Shown here: piece by piece, positions 37,599 through 46,189 of the stretch
Numbering within the stretch: position 1 is the stretch's first letter
Layout: the number at the start of each line of letters is the position of its first letter
NCBI GenBank assembly: GCA_017936385.1
Contig: JAGBFQ010000019.1
Coordinates: 37,970 to 101,969 of the forward strand
DNA length: 64,000 bases
Source of the DNA: Rikenellaceae bacterium
Lineage (GTDB): Bacteria > Bacteroidota > Bacteroidia > Bacteroidales > Rikenellaceae
Direction of reading: 5' to 3'
Notes under the pieces: model-generated
Seen by the model: the letters and a program-made list of their open reading frames with translations, nothing else
Told to the model about the DNA's origin: nothing
The model's database searches: none
Made by a program: the position numbers and the translations under genes

Positions 37599-40076
37599 AT
37601 GAAAAAACTGCTACTCCTTGTGGGCGCAACACTCGCGGTAGGATATTTGTCGGCCGCACCACGCCCTGAGAAAAAATCTCCCAACGCCCCCTTCAACCGC
37701 TATGAATTAGCCGAACGATTCAGCGGAGGCAAATTGGGTGCGATGCTCTTCTCGACCAGCGTGGACCCGCATTGGTTCAAATCGGGCGAGAAATTTTGGT
37801 ACAGCTACAAGACAGGCCAAGGCACAAAGTGGTACATCGTTGACCCCGCCAAGCGCAGTCGCAAGGAGCTGTTCGACCACGACAAGCTGGCTGCACAACT
37901 GACCGAAATTGTCAAAGACCCGTACATCGCCTCCCAACTGCCTATCCGCAACCTTGAGGTTGACGAGGATGGCTACACCTTCACCTTCGAGGTAACTTCG
38001 TCGCAGGACGCCAAGGAGAAACCACTCACAAAGGAGGACTCACTGGCGGGCAAAAAGCCCAAGAAGGCCGAAGGTAAAGAGATTTTCTACTTCTCGTACG
38101 ACAGCCGCAACGGCGAATTGACTCATCTCAAAGACAAGGAAAAAGAGACTCGCCAACTATGGTGGGCTTCGGTTTCGCCCGACGGCAAAACCGTAGTCTA
38201 CGCCAAAGATATGAACCTCTATCGCATGTCGCGAGAGGACTACGAGAAACTCAAAAAAGATGACAAGGACTCGACCGTGGTCGAAACCCAAATCACCACC
38301 GACGGCATCGAAGATTTCGGTTTCGGACAACCTTACAGTATGCTCAACACCGACACTCTGTGTAACGGCAAACGTCGCGGTGCCTACGGTGTGTGGTCAC
38401 CCGACTCGCGCTACTTTGCAACCATCGTGACAGACCAACGTCAAGTCAAGGAGTTATGGGTTATCAACGCTCTGGCTCATCCGCGCCCCACGCTCGAAAC
38501 CTACAAATATCAAATGCCCGGCGAAAAAGAGGCTCCACAATACCACCTCTATCTGTTCGACATGCAGGACAACTCCCGCAAAGAGATTATGACGGGTCGT
38601 TTCAAGGACCAAACTCTCTCGATTGCAACCTGTCCCCGCGAGCACAAACAGCGTCACATGTACGACCAACCCAACGTATGGCTGGGCGACAACAACCGTT
38701 TCTTTGTGACCCGTTCGAGCCGCGACCTGCATCGTATCGACATCTGTTCGTACACCATAGGCAGCGACACTCTGCGCCCCATCATCGAAGAACGAATGAA
38801 CACCTACATCGAGGTTCGCCCGCTTTCGGCCGTGGGTCAAGGCAAACAACTCATCCAATGGAGCGAACGCGACGGTTGGGCACACCTATATTTATATTCA
38901 GATGACGGAACTCTTATTCGCCGCCTGACCGAAGGCCCGTGGCACGTACACCAAATTCTCAAAGTCGACGAAAAGGCTCGCAAGGTCTATTTCACCGCCA
39001 TGGGGCGCGAAAAGGGTGAAAATCCCTACTACCAACACCTCTACTCGGTAAGCCTCGACGGAGGCGAAGTTCGTCTGTTGGGCAAGGACAATGCTTTCCA
39101 CTCGCCACAGGTGGACGACGCATGCAAATTCTTTGTCGACAACTACTCGCGTGTCGACACCATTCCGCAGACGGCACTCTACTCGACCGATGGTCGCAAG
39201 ATTATGACCCTCGAAGTGAGCGACTTCTCGCAATTGCTGGCCGCAGACTACCGCTTCCCCGAAACCTTTACGGTCAAAGCAGCCGATGGCGTAACCGACC
39301 TCTATGGTGTGATGTACAAACCCTTCGACTTTGACTCGACACGCCACTACCCCATCATCGACTACGTTTACCCCGGCCCGCAAGTCGAAGCCACGCAATA
39401 TCCGTTCACACGTATGAGCGTTCGCACCGACCGTCTGGCTCAAGCCGGCTTCATCGTAATCACGGTGGGTAATCGCGGAGGACACCCCAACCGCTCAAAG
39501 TGGTATCACAACTACGGATACGGCAACCTGCGCGACTACGGCCTGGCAGACCAAAAAGCGGCCATCGAACAGCTCGCAGCCCGACACAACTACATAGACA
39601 TCAACCGCGTGGGAATTCACGGTCACTCGGGTGGTGGTTTCATGTCGACGGCGGCGATTCTGCAATACCCCGACTTCTTCAAGGTGGCTGTTTCGTGCGC
39701 CGGCAACCACGACAACCGAATCTACAACCGCTGGTGGAGCGAAACCCACCACGGCGTCAAAGAGAAGATTGACGACCAGGGCGACACCACATTCGTTTAC
39801 CGCATCAGCACCAACCCCGAATTGGCACATCGTCTGAAAGGCCATCTGATGCTGGTTCACGGCGAAATCGACAACAATGTCCACCCGGGCAACACCTCGC
39901 GCGTAGCCGAAGCATTGATTCGAGCAGGCAAACGTTTCGATATGCTCTACCTGCCCACACAACGTCACAGTTTCGGTTGGATGGATGAATACTTCTATTG
40001 GCGCATGGTCGACTACTTCACCGACCACCTGTTGCTCAATCGCCCCACCCCTCCGGTCGACATACCTAAGAGATAA
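37599..40076 (+). CDS. Secreted S9 family peptidase (dipeptidyl-peptidase IV type)
   Basis: The 825-residue protein has a signal peptide (about 1-20), an eight-bladed beta-propeller (about 60-560) and a C-terminal alpha/beta-hydrolase. GHSGGGFMS gives Ser677, GEIDNNVHPG gives Asp758 and QRHSFGW gives His790; the Asp-His spacing of 32 equals that in human DPP4. It probably removes dipeptides (often X-Pro) from peptides in the periplasm; specificity is inferred. It follows the esterase gene by 12 bases and ends at a clear terminator. Confidence 0.92.
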   Translation: MKKLLLLVGATLAVGYLSAAPRPEKKSPNAPFNRYELAERFSGGKLGAMLFSTSVDPHWFKSGEKFWYSYKTGQGTKWYIVDPAKRSRKELFDHDKLAAQLTEIVKDPYIASQLPIRNLEVDEDGYTFTFEVTSSQDAKEKPLTKEDSLAGKKPKKAEGKEIFYFSYDSRNGELTHLKDKEKETRQLWWASVSPDGKTVVYAKDMNLYRMSREDYEKLKKDDKDSTVVETQITTDGIEDFGFGQPYSMLNTDTLCNGKRRGAYGVWSPDSRYFATIVTDQRQVKELWVINALAHPRPTLETYKYQMPGEKEAPQYHLYLFDMQDNSRKEIMTGRFKDQTLSIATCPREHKQRHMYDQPNVWLGDNNRFFVTRSSRDLHRIDICSYTIGSDTLRPIIEERMNTYIEVRPLSAVGQGKQLIQWSERDGWAHLYLYSDDGTLIRRLTEGPWHVHQILKVDEKARKVYFTAMGREKGENPYYQHLYSVSLDGGEVRLLGKDNAFHSPQVDDACKFFVDNYSRVDTIPQTALYSTDGRKIMTLEVSDFSQLLAADYRFPETFTVKAADGVTDLYGVMYKPFDFDSTRHYPIIDYVYPGPQVEATQYPFTRMSVRTDRLAQAGFIVITVGNRGGHPNRSKWYHNYGYGNLRDYGLADQKAAIEQLAARHNYIDINRVGIHGHSGGGFMSTAAILQYPDFFKVAVSCAGNHDNRIYNRWWSETHHGVKEKIDDQGDTTFVYRISTNPELAHRLKGHLMLVHGEIDNNVHPGNTSRVAEALIRAGKRFDMLYLPTQRHSFGWMDEYFYWRMVDYFTDHLLLNRPTPPVDIPKR

Positions 40077-40082
40077 CTTGCA

Positions 40083-40118
40083 AGTTTCCCGCTCCTAAGG
40101 GGTGGGAAACTTTTTTTT
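40083..40118 (+). terminator. Terminator of the esterase-S9 peptidase operon
   Basis: AGTTTCCC pairs with GGGAAACT around a 13-base loop and is followed by eight T residues, right after the peptidase stop. Confidence 0.85.
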
Positions 40119-40127
40119 GTGCGAAAG

Positions 40128-40216
40128 GCTCGCTCACATGCGCAACGGGCACAACAAAAAAGCCGCAGAACATTTGTTCTGCGGCCTGCTCAAGAGTCGG
40201 GGTGACTGGATTCGAA
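40128..40216 (-). repeat. Partial copy of the tRNA-Pro 3' end and its downstream region
   Basis: This 89-base block repeats 40376-40466 with only a few differences. It holds the last 20 bases of tRNA-Pro (40197-40216, half of the T-arm plus the 3' acceptor strand) and the terminator hairpin behind it (about 40161-40185). The homology stops sharply inside the T-loop, so no tRNA can form. A 20-base tRNA 3' end next to an intact tRNA is the pattern left by integration at a tRNA attachment site, or by a tandem duplication with decay. Confidence 0.75.
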
Positions 40217-40375
40217 GCGCAGGGCATCAGCCCAAGCTCGCCGGATTACCTTACAAAATAAAGCGAAGCTATAAAATCAAATAATCCGGCAACAATACAT
40301 CAAAGAATACCAAACACACTGACTCTGCAAGCAGGCAACGCTTTTGCGTTGCTTTTGTTGTGCTAATGCGCGGGA
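40217..40375. other. Non-coding spacer between the two tRNA-Pro blocks
   Basis: No gene is visible. It holds a perfect 9-base inverted repeat, GCCGGATTA (40240-40248) and TAATCCGGC (40282-40290), and a plus-strand terminator-like hairpin GCAACGC TTTT GCGTTGC (40335-40352) followed by TTTTGTTG. Confidence 0.6.
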
Positions 40376-40446
40376 GCTCGCTCACATGCGCAACAGACAC
40401 AACAAAAAAAAGCCGCAGAACAAATGTTCTGCGGCCTGCTCAAGAG
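40376..40446 (-). terminator. Terminator region of tRNA-Pro
   Basis: On the minus strand, GCCGCAGAAC pairs with GTTCTGCGGC around a short loop and is followed by eight T residues, 14 bases past the tRNA. The same block is repeated at 40128-40196. Confidence 0.8.
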
Positions 40447-40521
40447 TCGGGGTGACTGGATTCGAACCAGCGACAACACGCCCCCCAGACGTGTACTCTA
40501 ACCGGGCTGAGCTACACCCCG
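40447..40521 (-). tRNA. tRNA-Pro (anticodon GGG)
   Basis: The reverse strand folds as a 75-base cloverleaf: acceptor CGGGGTG/CACCCCG with discriminator A, D-arm with GGTTAGAG, anticodon stem CACGT/GCGTG with loop CTGGGGG (anticodon GGG), and T-arm GCTGG TTCGAAT CCAGT. CCA is not encoded. It reads CCC/CCU Pro codons. A -7 box lies upstream at 40562-40569 and a hairpin terminator downstream. Confidence 0.93.
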
Positions 40522-40561
40522 ATGGTGTCACCAAATGTGGTAACTTCCACGTTTCGGGATG

Positions 40562-40569
40562 CAAATATA
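40562..40569 (-). promoter_or_regulatory. -7 promoter box for tRNA-Pro
   Basis: The reverse strand reads TATATTTG (TAnnTTTG), 40 bases before the tRNA 5' end. Confidence 0.6.
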
Positions 40570-40607
40570 AGGCTTATTTTTTAATTCCATACATTTTTCG
40601 CATTTTT

Positions 40608-40639
40608 TTTGCATTTTTTTTGACCTTTCCCTAACTTTG
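40608..40639 (+). promoter_or_regulatory. Promoter of the FecBCD-type ABC operon
   Basis: TTTG (40608-40611) and TAACTTTG (40632-40639) are 20 bases apart, the standard Bacteroidetes layout. The leader is short (about 15 bases) and contains no room for a cobalamin riboswitch. Confidence 0.65.
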
Positions 40640-40659
40640 TACCAAATAAAGGGATAGTA

Positions 40660-41733
40660 ATGAAATTTTCAAAGGTAATTTTCATCATTTTTGGAGCTGC
40701 AATCATCGCCGCATGCACTGACGATGCACCCCCAAAAAGAGATTTCACCGAAGTCTACTCACCCAAATATGCTCGCGGGTTTGATGTCGTGTGTCGCGGA
40801 ACGGACACACTATTAAGAATTTTCAGCCCTTTTCAAGGACAAAAGCAGAGCGCAAGAGAGTTTTCGTTAGAGACGCCCGCTCGAAGAATAGTCTGCATGT
40901 CGTCGAGCCACGTGGCTTATCTTGACCGCTTAGATGCGGTTGAACGGGTTGTAGGAGTGTCGGGAGTGCGTTTTCTGTCGACGCCGAGGATTGACCGTAG
41001 CAAGGTGCGCGAAGTGGGCTATGACTCCAATCTGAATTATGAACTTATCACGGCACTGCGCCCTGACGTAGTATTATTATATGGTATAACGGGCGAGAAT
41101 TCGAGTTTAAGTGCAAAGTTGGACGAACTTGGTATTCGCTACGCCTACTTGGGGGAACATGCCGAAGTGACTCCCCTGGGCAAAAGCGAGTGGTTGGTGG
41201 CTATGGGATATTTGTGCGGCTTGGAGGAGAAAGCAGTGGCGGAGTTCGGGGCCATTGCCGAGCGTTATGAGCAACTGCGAAGCGTGGCAGCCGAGTGTGT
41301 GGAGCACCCCACGGTGATGCTCAATGCCCCATATCAAGATGTGTGGTACGTGCCGAGTGATGACAGTTATATGGTGGCGTTGGTGGCAGATGCTGGTGGC
41401 AAGTATGCATGTGCGGGAGATTCGTCGCACATGAGCCGTCCAATAGACATAGAAACGGCCTACACCAAAGTGATGGAGGCAGACGTGTGGCTTAACACCA
41501 ATCAAATGCGCTCGCTGAAGGAGCTACAAACAGCTCACCCGAGATTCGCCGACACACCTACCGTGCGCCGTGGACGCGTCTACAACAACGTGGCACGTCA
41601 GAACTCGGCCGGAGGCAGTGATTTTTGGGAGTCTGGGGCAGTTTGTGCCGATGTGGTGCTGAGCGACATGATTGAAATCCTGCATCCCGAATTGTTGGAG
41701 CATGAACTTTACTATTACCTCAGATTGCAATAA
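40660..41733 (+). CDS. ABC transporter substrate-binding lipoprotein (iron-siderophore/cobalamin type)
   Basis: The 357-residue protein has a lipoprotein signal ending IIAAC and a periplasmic binding fold of the FecB/BtuF group: RIVCMSSSHVAYLDRLDAVERVVGVSG, then ALRPDVVLLYG, typical of lobe 1. It would hand a metal chelate to the permease encoded next. It overlaps the permease gene by one base (TAATG). The substrate (ferric siderophore, haem or cobalamin) cannot be told, since no TonB-dependent receptor or riboswitch is nearby. Confidence 0.88.
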   Translation: MKFSKVIFIIFGAAIIAACTDDAPPKRDFTEVYSPKYARGFDVVCRGTDTLLRIFSPFQGQKQSAREFSLETPARRIVCMSSSHVAYLDRLDAVERVVGVSGVRFLSTPRIDRSKVREVGYDSNLNYELITALRPDVVLLYGITGENSSLSAKLDELGIRYAYLGEHAEVTPLGKSEWLVAMGYLCGLEEKAVAEFGAIAERYEQLRSVAAECVEHPTVMLNAPYQDVWYVPSDDSYMVALVADAGGKYACAGDSSHMSRPIDIETAYTKVMEADVWLNTNQMRSLKELQTAHPRFADTPTVRRGRVYNNVARQNSAGGSDFWESGAVCADVVLSDMIEILHPELLEHELYYYLRLQ

Positions 41734-42740
41734 TGACAAAGCGAAACGGAATATTTTGGGGCGTAGTGACCGTGGCTGTGGTTGTACTTTTTGTGTGCGA
41801 CCTATTGTTGGGTTCCACCTCACTCACAGTGAGCGAGGTGTGGAATGCGCTGACCGTAGGGGGCGAAAGCGAAGTAGCCGTTATTGTACGCCGGTTCCGC
41901 TTGCCCAAGGCAATAGTGGCGGCACTTTGTGGAGCGGCATTGGGCGCAAGTGGATTGCAGATGCAGACTCTGTTTCGAAATCCGTTGGCAGGTCCCTATG
42001 TATTGGGTGTCAGTTCGGGTGCCAGCTTGGGTGTGGCTCTGTTTCTGATGGGAGCACCGTTGGTTGGCTATGGCAGTGTAGCGTTCAGCCTGGGAATGGT
42101 CGGCGCGGCATGGATTGGTGCAGCGGCAATTTTCATGTTAATTGTCAGCGTGAGCCGACGTGTCAAGGATATTATGGTTGTGCTTATTCTGGGTGTGATG
42201 TTCGGAAGCGTGGCCAGCGCAGTGGTCGAAATCCTGCAATATTTCAGCACCGAAAGCGCTGTCAAGAATTATGTGGTATGGACCATGGGTAGTTTGGGGA
42301 ATGTCACATCGGCACAACTATCCATCATGGCACCCGTTGTGATAGTTGGACTGTTGCTCTCGGTGGTAACCATAAAACCTCTAAACGCCATGATGTTGGG
42401 CGAACAATACGCCGCAACGATGGGTATTAACGTCCGTCGCAGTCGCATGGCTATACTTATCTCGACCACAATGTTGGCAGGTACGGTGACGGCCTTTTGT
42501 GGACCGATTGGTTTTCTCGGCCTGGCTGTTCCCCATGTTGTACGCATGGCAACGGGCACAGCCGACCATCGTGTGCTGATGCCCGGAACAATCCTTGCTG
42601 GTGCAGCGCTGATGCTACTGTGCGACATCCTTTCAAAGATGCCGACCAGCCAACTCACACTTCCCATCAACACGGTAACGGCTCTGCTCGGAATACCTAT
42701 AATTATTGTGGTAATAGTCAAAGGACGCAATCTGTTTTAA
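41733..42740 (+). CDS. ABC transporter permease, FecCD/BtuC family
   Basis: The 335-residue inner-membrane protein has about ten hydrophobic helices. It carries the family signatures RLPKAIVAALCGAALGASG, NPLAGPYVLGVSSGA and GPIGFLGLAVPHVVR, the last containing the coupling region that contacts the ATPase. It works as a homodimer to import iron complexes or cobalamin. It overlaps the binding-protein gene by one base and precedes the ATPase gene by four bases, so all three form one operon. Confidence 0.95.
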   Translation: MTKRNGIFWGVVTVAVVVLFVCDLLLGSTSLTVSEVWNALTVGGESEVAVIVRRFRLPKAIVAALCGAALGASGLQMQTLFRNPLAGPYVLGVSSGASLGVALFLMGAPLVGYGSVAFSLGMVGAAWIGAAAIFMLIVSVSRRVKDIMVVLILGVMFGSVASAVVEILQYFSTESAVKNYVVWTMGSLGNVTSAQLSIMAPVVIVGLLLSVVTIKPLNAMMLGEQYAATMGINVRRSRMAILISTTMLAGTVTAFCGPIGFLGLAVPHVVRMATGTADHRVLMPGTILAGAALMLLCDILSKMPTSQLTLPINTVTALLGIPIIIVVIVKGRNLF

Positions 42741-42744
42741 AGCC

Positions 42745-43512
42745 ATGGAAGAGAGGTTTGCCATACAACTAACCGACGCCCGCGTGGGCTACGACACCCG
42801 AACGTTGCTGCGAGCCGATGCGAGGCTGCAAAAGGGTGAGTTATGCGCACTTGTGGGACGCAACGGAACGGGCAAAAGTACCCTACTCCGAATGATTGCA
42901 GGTATTACACGCCCTGCACAGGGGCAGGTCACTATTGACGGCGTGGATATATCCGAGGTGTCGGCACGCAAACTCGCCTCGTTAGTGTCGTTCGTATCGA
43001 CCGAGCGAATCTCGGTCACCAATCTCCGCGTGCGCGATGTGGTATCACTCGGTCGAACCCCCTACACCAACTGGTTCGGCTCGCTCACAGCCAACGACCA
43101 TAGAATCATCGACGAGTCAATGGAGCGTTTGGAGATTACGCGCTTTGCCGACAAGCGTGTCAGCACGTTGAGCGATGGCGAAAATGCCCGCGTTATGATA
43201 GCCCGCGCTTTGGCACAACAGACTCCCGTGATACTGCTGGACGAACCGACCGCTTTCCTCGACATTGCGGGCAAGTACGAACTATGCGAAACCTTGGCCG
43301 AACTATGTCACACAGGAAAAACCATCCTTTTCTCGTCACACGACCTGTCGACGGTTTGGCATACGGGTTGCTCGTTGGCTCTTATTCACGACGGGAAATT
43401 GCATCACGGTACGGCTCGCGAGATGTCTGAATCGGTCGCTTTGACCCAATTTTTCGAGTCCTCGGGGTTCCGTATGGACTACTCTACGGGCCTCTTGCAA
43501 CGAATCGAGTAA
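42745..43512 (+). CDS. ABC transporter ATP-binding protein (FecE/BtuD type)
   Basis: The 255-residue ATPase has Walker A GRNGTGKST, the Q-loop at VSFVSTE, the signature LSDGENARVMIARAL (LSDGE instead of the common LSGGQ), Walker B PVILLDEPTAFLD and the switch His in LFSSHDLS. It energises the upstream permease. The altered C-loop (DGE in place of GGQ) is seen in several iron/cobalamin importers and need not impair function. Last gene of the three-gene operon, ending 40 bases before the next promoter box. Confidence 0.94.
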   Translation: MEERFAIQLTDARVGYDTRTLLRADARLQKGELCALVGRNGTGKSTLLRMIAGITRPAQGQVTIDGVDISEVSARKLASLVSFVSTERISVTNLRVRDVVSLGRTPYTNWFGSLTANDHRIIDESMERLEITRFADKRVSTLSDGENARVMIARALAQQTPVILLDEPTAFLDIAGKYELCETLAELCHTGKTILFSSHDLSTVWHTGCSLALIHDGKLHHGTAREMSESVALTQFFESSGFRMDYSTGLLQRIE

Positions 43513-43528
43513 AAAAAGTTAAGGAAAT

Positions 43529-43559
43529 TTTGCCATATCAAAAACTTTGTCTATATTTG
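43529..43559 (+). promoter_or_regulatory. Promoter of tRNA-Glu / rpsT
   Basis: TTTG (43529-43532) and TATATTTG (43552-43559) are 19 bases apart, a full Bacteroidetes promoter, 21 bases upstream of tRNA-Glu. Confidence 0.75.
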
Positions 43560-43580
43560 CACCCACAAAAACCGAGGTAT

Positions 43581-43652
43581 GGCCCATTCGTCTATCGGTT
43601 AGGACGCAAGATTTTCATTCTTGAAAGAGGAGTTCGATTCTCCTATGGGCTA
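43581..43652 (+). tRNA. tRNA-Glu (anticodon TTC)
   Basis: A 72-base cloverleaf: acceptor GGCCCAT/ATGGGCT (first pair G-U) with discriminator A, D-arm with GGTTAGGA, anticodon stem CAAGA/TCTTG with loop TTTTCAT (anticodon TTC), and T-arm AGGAG TTCGATT CTCCT. CCA is not encoded. rpsT begins 42 bases downstream on the same strand. Confidence 0.93.
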
Positions 43653-43694
43653 CGAGATTAAATAAGTAAAAATTAAAATTACCAAAGAAAGACT

Positions 43695-43946
43695 ATGGCA
43701 AACCATAAATCGTCGGAGAAGAGAATTCGTCAAACTGCTACCAAGAAACTGCGTAACCGCTACTCGCACAAAAGCGCTCGTACTGCTGTGAAAGCACTGC
43801 GTAACACCAGCGACAAAGCTGCCGCAGAGAAAATGTTGCCCAAAGTGGCTTCGATGTTGGACAAACTTGCAAAGAAAAACATCATCCACAAGAACAAAGC
43901 CGGCAACTTGAAAAGCAGCCTGACCTTGTACGTAAACGCTCTCTAA
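43695..43946 (+). CDS. rpsT: 30S ribosomal protein S20
   Basis: The 83-residue, Lys/Arg-rich protein starts [20 protein letters not shown], the typical S20 N-terminus (the initiator region MANxKSAxKR), and binds 16S rRNA early in 30S assembly. It lies between tRNA-Glu and tRNA-His with no separate promoter box in the 42-base gap, so it is probably read from the tRNA-Glu promoter at 43529-43559 and ends at the terminator pair after tRNA-His. Length is normal. Confidence 0.96.
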   Translation: MANHKSSEKRIRQTATKKLRNRYSHKSARTAVKALRNTSDKAAAEKMLPKVASMLDKLAKKNIIHKNKAGNLKSSLTLYVNAL

Positions 43947-43997
43947 TCCTATCAGAAAGCACGGTAAAGTGTTTCCGCCTAAGAGAAACACAAACAT

Positions 43998-44071
43998 GGT
44001 GGTTGTAGCTCAGTTGGCAGAGCATCGGATTGTGGTTCCGAGTGTCGTGGGTTCGAGCCCCATCATCCACC
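43998..44071 (+). tRNA. tRNA-His (anticodon GTG)
   Basis: The cloverleaf includes the His-specific extra G at -1 (43998) facing C73, acceptor GTGGTTG/CATCCAC with one T-T mismatch, anticodon loop TTGTGGT (anticodon GTG) and T-arm GTGGG TTCGAGC CCCAT. The next three bases (44072-44074) are CCA, so the 3' end may be encoded. Confidence 0.92.
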
Positions 44072-44081
44072 CCAAAGCAGA

Positions 44082-44112
44082 AGCGAGGTCCAAATGACCT
44101 CGCTATTTTTTT
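44082..44112 (+). terminator. First terminator of the tRNA-Glu/rpsT/tRNA-His unit
   Basis: AGCGAGGTC pairs perfectly with GACCTCGCT (nine bases, five-base loop) and is followed by ATTTTTTT, eight bases after tRNA-His. Confidence 0.88.
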
Positions 44113-44140
44113 GTACATTTTAGAAGCAAGCCTTTAGAGA

Positions 44141-44174
44141 AAAAGCGAAGTCCCAGTGACCTCGCTTTTTTTTT
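44141..44174 (+). terminator. Second, near-duplicate terminator
   Basis: AAAAGCGAAGTC pairs with GACCTCGCTTTT (one mismatch) and continues into nine or more T residues. The stem is nearly the same as that of the hairpin at 44082, so this is a tandem terminator. Confidence 0.8.
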
Positions 44175-44238
44175 CGTATAGGTGTGCTCTACACACAAAC
44201 CATCTACCACCCCCCCCCTCACACATTCACAAAAAAAA

Positions 44239-44269
44239 AGTCTGCCGAACCCATACGGTTCGACAGACT
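44239..44269 (-). terminator. Terminator of pckA
   Basis: On the minus strand AGTCTGTCGAACC pairs with GGTTCGGCAGACT (one mismatch) and is followed by nine T residues, about 35 bases after the pckA stop. Confidence 0.88.
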
Positions 44270-44304
44270 TCGTCATATTGCAGGGCGGCTTAAACCGCAC
44301 GTTA

Positions 44305-45909
44305 CTACAATTGGGGACCTGCAGCTACCAGGCTCTTACCCTCCTCGTTTCCGGTGAACTTAGCAAAGTTCTTGATGAAACGACCTGCCAGGTCTTGAGC
44401 TTTGGTATTCCACTCCTCAGCGTTAGCGTAGGTGTCGCGGGGGTCAAGGATTGCGGGGTCAACGCCGGGCAGAGCGGTGGGAACTTTGAAGTCAAAGATG
44501 GGAATTTGTTTGGTCTCGGCATTGTCGATGCTGCCATCCAGGATAGCGTCGATGATACCACGGGTATCTTTAATCGAGATACGTTTGCCGGTACCGTTCC
44601 AACCGGTGTTCACCAGATAAGCGGTGGCACCACTTTGTTGCATACGTTTTACCAACTCCTCGCCGTATTTGGTGGGGTGCAGCGACAAGAAAGCTGCACC
44701 GAAGCAAGCCGAGAAGGTAGGAGTAGGCTCGGTGATACCGCGCTCGGTACCTGCCAACTTAGCGGTGAAGCCCGACAAGAAGTAGTATTTGGTTTGCTCG
44801 GGAGTCAGAATCGAAACGGGAGGCAGTACGCCGAATGCGTCAGCGCTCAAGAAGATAACCTTCTTAGCAGCGGGAGCTTTCGAAACGGGTTTAACGATGT
44901 TGTCGATGTGGTAGATGGGGTACGAAACACGAGTGTTCTCGGTAACCGACTTGTCCGAGAAGTCGATTTTACCACCTTTACCTACGGTTACGTTCTCCAA
45001 CAGAGCGTTGCGACGGATAGCGTTCCAGATATCGGGCTCGTTCTCTTGGCTCAGGTTGATAACCTTAGCGTAGCAACCGCCCTCGAAGTTGAAGATACCG
45101 TCATCATCCCAGCCGTGCTCGTCGTCACCAATCAGTTGACGTTTGGGGTCGGTCGAAAGGGTGGTTTTACCGGTACCCGACAGACCGAAGAAGATAGCGG
45201 TCTCACCTTTCTCGTTGGTGTTAGCCGAGCAGTGCATCGAAGCGATACCACGCAGGGGCAGCAGGTAGTTCATGTACGAGAACATACCTTTCTTCATCTC
45301 ACCACCGTACCAAGTGTTGATGATAACTTGCATTTTCTCGGTAAGGTTGAACACAACAGCGGTCTCCGAGTTCAGGCCGAGTTTCTTATAGTTTTTAACT
45401 TTAGCTTTCGAAGCGGTCAGAACCACGAAATCGGGCTCACCATAGGTCTCCAGCTCAGCGTCGGTAGGACGGATGAACATGTTTTTAACGAAGTGAGCTT
45501 GCCAAGCCACCTCCATGATGAAGCGGATTTTGAGGCGGGTGTTCTCGTTTGCACCGCAGAAGGTATCAACAACGTAGAGTTTTTTGCCCGACAGCTCATC
45601 GGCAGCGATTTTCTTCAGCTCTTTCCAAGCAGCTTTGGTAACGGGTTTGTTATCGTTTTTGTACTCGTCGCTGGTCCACCAGATAGTATCTTTAGTGGTC
45701 TCGTCCTTAACGAAGAATTTGTCTTTGGGCGAACGGCCGGTATAAACGCCGGTCATTACGTTAACAGCGTCCATTTCGGTAAGAGTACCTTTCTCGAAGC
45801 CACGCAGACCTTTGGCGGTCTCTTCGCGGTACAGCTCATCGTACGAGGGGTTGTAAACTACCTCTTTCACACCGGTAATACCGTACTGTCTCAGATTAAT
45901 TTTTGCCAT
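44305..45909 (-). CDS. pckA: Phosphoenolpyruvate carboxykinase (ATP)
   Basis: The 534-residue enzyme interconverts oxaloacetate and PEP with [16 protein letters not shown] near residue 58, the kinase-1a loop [11 protein letters not shown], and the metal-binding [15 protein letters not shown] are all present. In Bacteroidetes it is mainly used to carboxylate PEP, feeding the malate-fumarate-succinate fermentation branch and saving ATP. It has its own promoter and a leader of about 115 bases, plus a Rex-like operator overlapping the promoter. Length and motifs are standard. Confidence 0.97.
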   Translation of the reverse strand: MAKINLRQYGITGVKEVVYNPSYDELYREETAKGLRGFEKGTLTEMDAVNVMTGVYTGRSPKDKFFVKDETTKDTIWWTSDEYKNDNKPVTKAAWKELKKIAADELSGKKLYVVDTFCGANENTRLKIRFIMEVAWQAHFVKNMFIRPTDAELETYGEPDFVVLTASKAKVKNYKKLGLNSETAVVFNLTEKMQVIINTWYGGEMKKGMFSYMNYLLPLRGIASMHCSANTNEKGETAIFFGLSGTGKTTLSTDPKRQLIGDDEHGWDDDGIFNFEGGCYAKVINLSQENEPDIWNAIRRNALLENVTVGKGGKIDFSDKSVTENTRVSYPIYHIDNIVKPVSKAPAAKKVIFLSADAFGVLPPVSILTPEQTKYYFLSGFTAKLAGTERGITEPTPTFSACFGAAFLSLHPTKYGEELVKRMQQSGATAYLVNTGWNGTGKRISIKDTRGIIDAILDGSIDNAETKQIPIFDFKVPTALPGVDPAILDPRDTYANAEEWNTKAQDLAGRFIKNFAKFTGNEEGKSLVAAGPQL

Positions 45910-46028
45910 AATTTTAAATAATGTATTTATAAGTTAAACATCCTCTTCTGTTTGGTTGTTTGGGTAACTTCTTTGAGTTTGGCGACCACACATAATCGTC
46001 ACTCTAAAAATGCCCACTTTATCGGGTG

Positions 46029-46036
46029 CAAATATA
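46029..46036 (-). promoter_or_regulatory. -7 promoter box for pckA
   Basis: The reverse strand reads TATATTTG; a TTTG -33 (46059-46062) sits 22 bases upstream. The predicted 5' leader is about 115 bases. Confidence 0.65.
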
Positions 46037-46051
46037 GTAAACTTTTTTGGA

Positions 46052-46069
46052 TTGTTAACAAATTAACAC
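46052..46069. promoter_or_regulatory. Candidate Rex operator at the pckA promoter
   Basis: TTGTTAA CAAA TTAACAC matches 13 of 14 positions of the Rex-type operator TTGTTAA-N4-TTAACAA known from Clostridia-like bacteria. Its four-base spacer is the pckA -33 TTTG on the other strand, an ideal position for repression. A rex gene is in this window. Confidence 0.5.
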
Positions 46070-46137
46070 AAAATATTTTTCATTTTTTCTACACTTTTAT
46101 TTCCGCACTGTTTCAAGCACTGTTTTTGCGCCTAAAA

Positions 46138-46169
46138 TTTGGATTTCACGCACAAAAATCATACCTTTG
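46138..46169 (+). promoter_or_regulatory. Promoter of hemW
   Basis: TTTG (46138-46141) and TACCTTTG (46162-46169) are 20 bases apart. The start ATG at 46190 is 21 bases after the -7 box, so the leader is short. Confidence 0.68.
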
Positions 46170-46189
46170 AAAATTACACGCATACGACA

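Noticed and set aside
40522..40660. Cobalamin riboswitch before the ABC importer
   Set aside because: The interval is short, the mapped promoter leaves about 15 bases of leader, and no B12-box sequence was seen.
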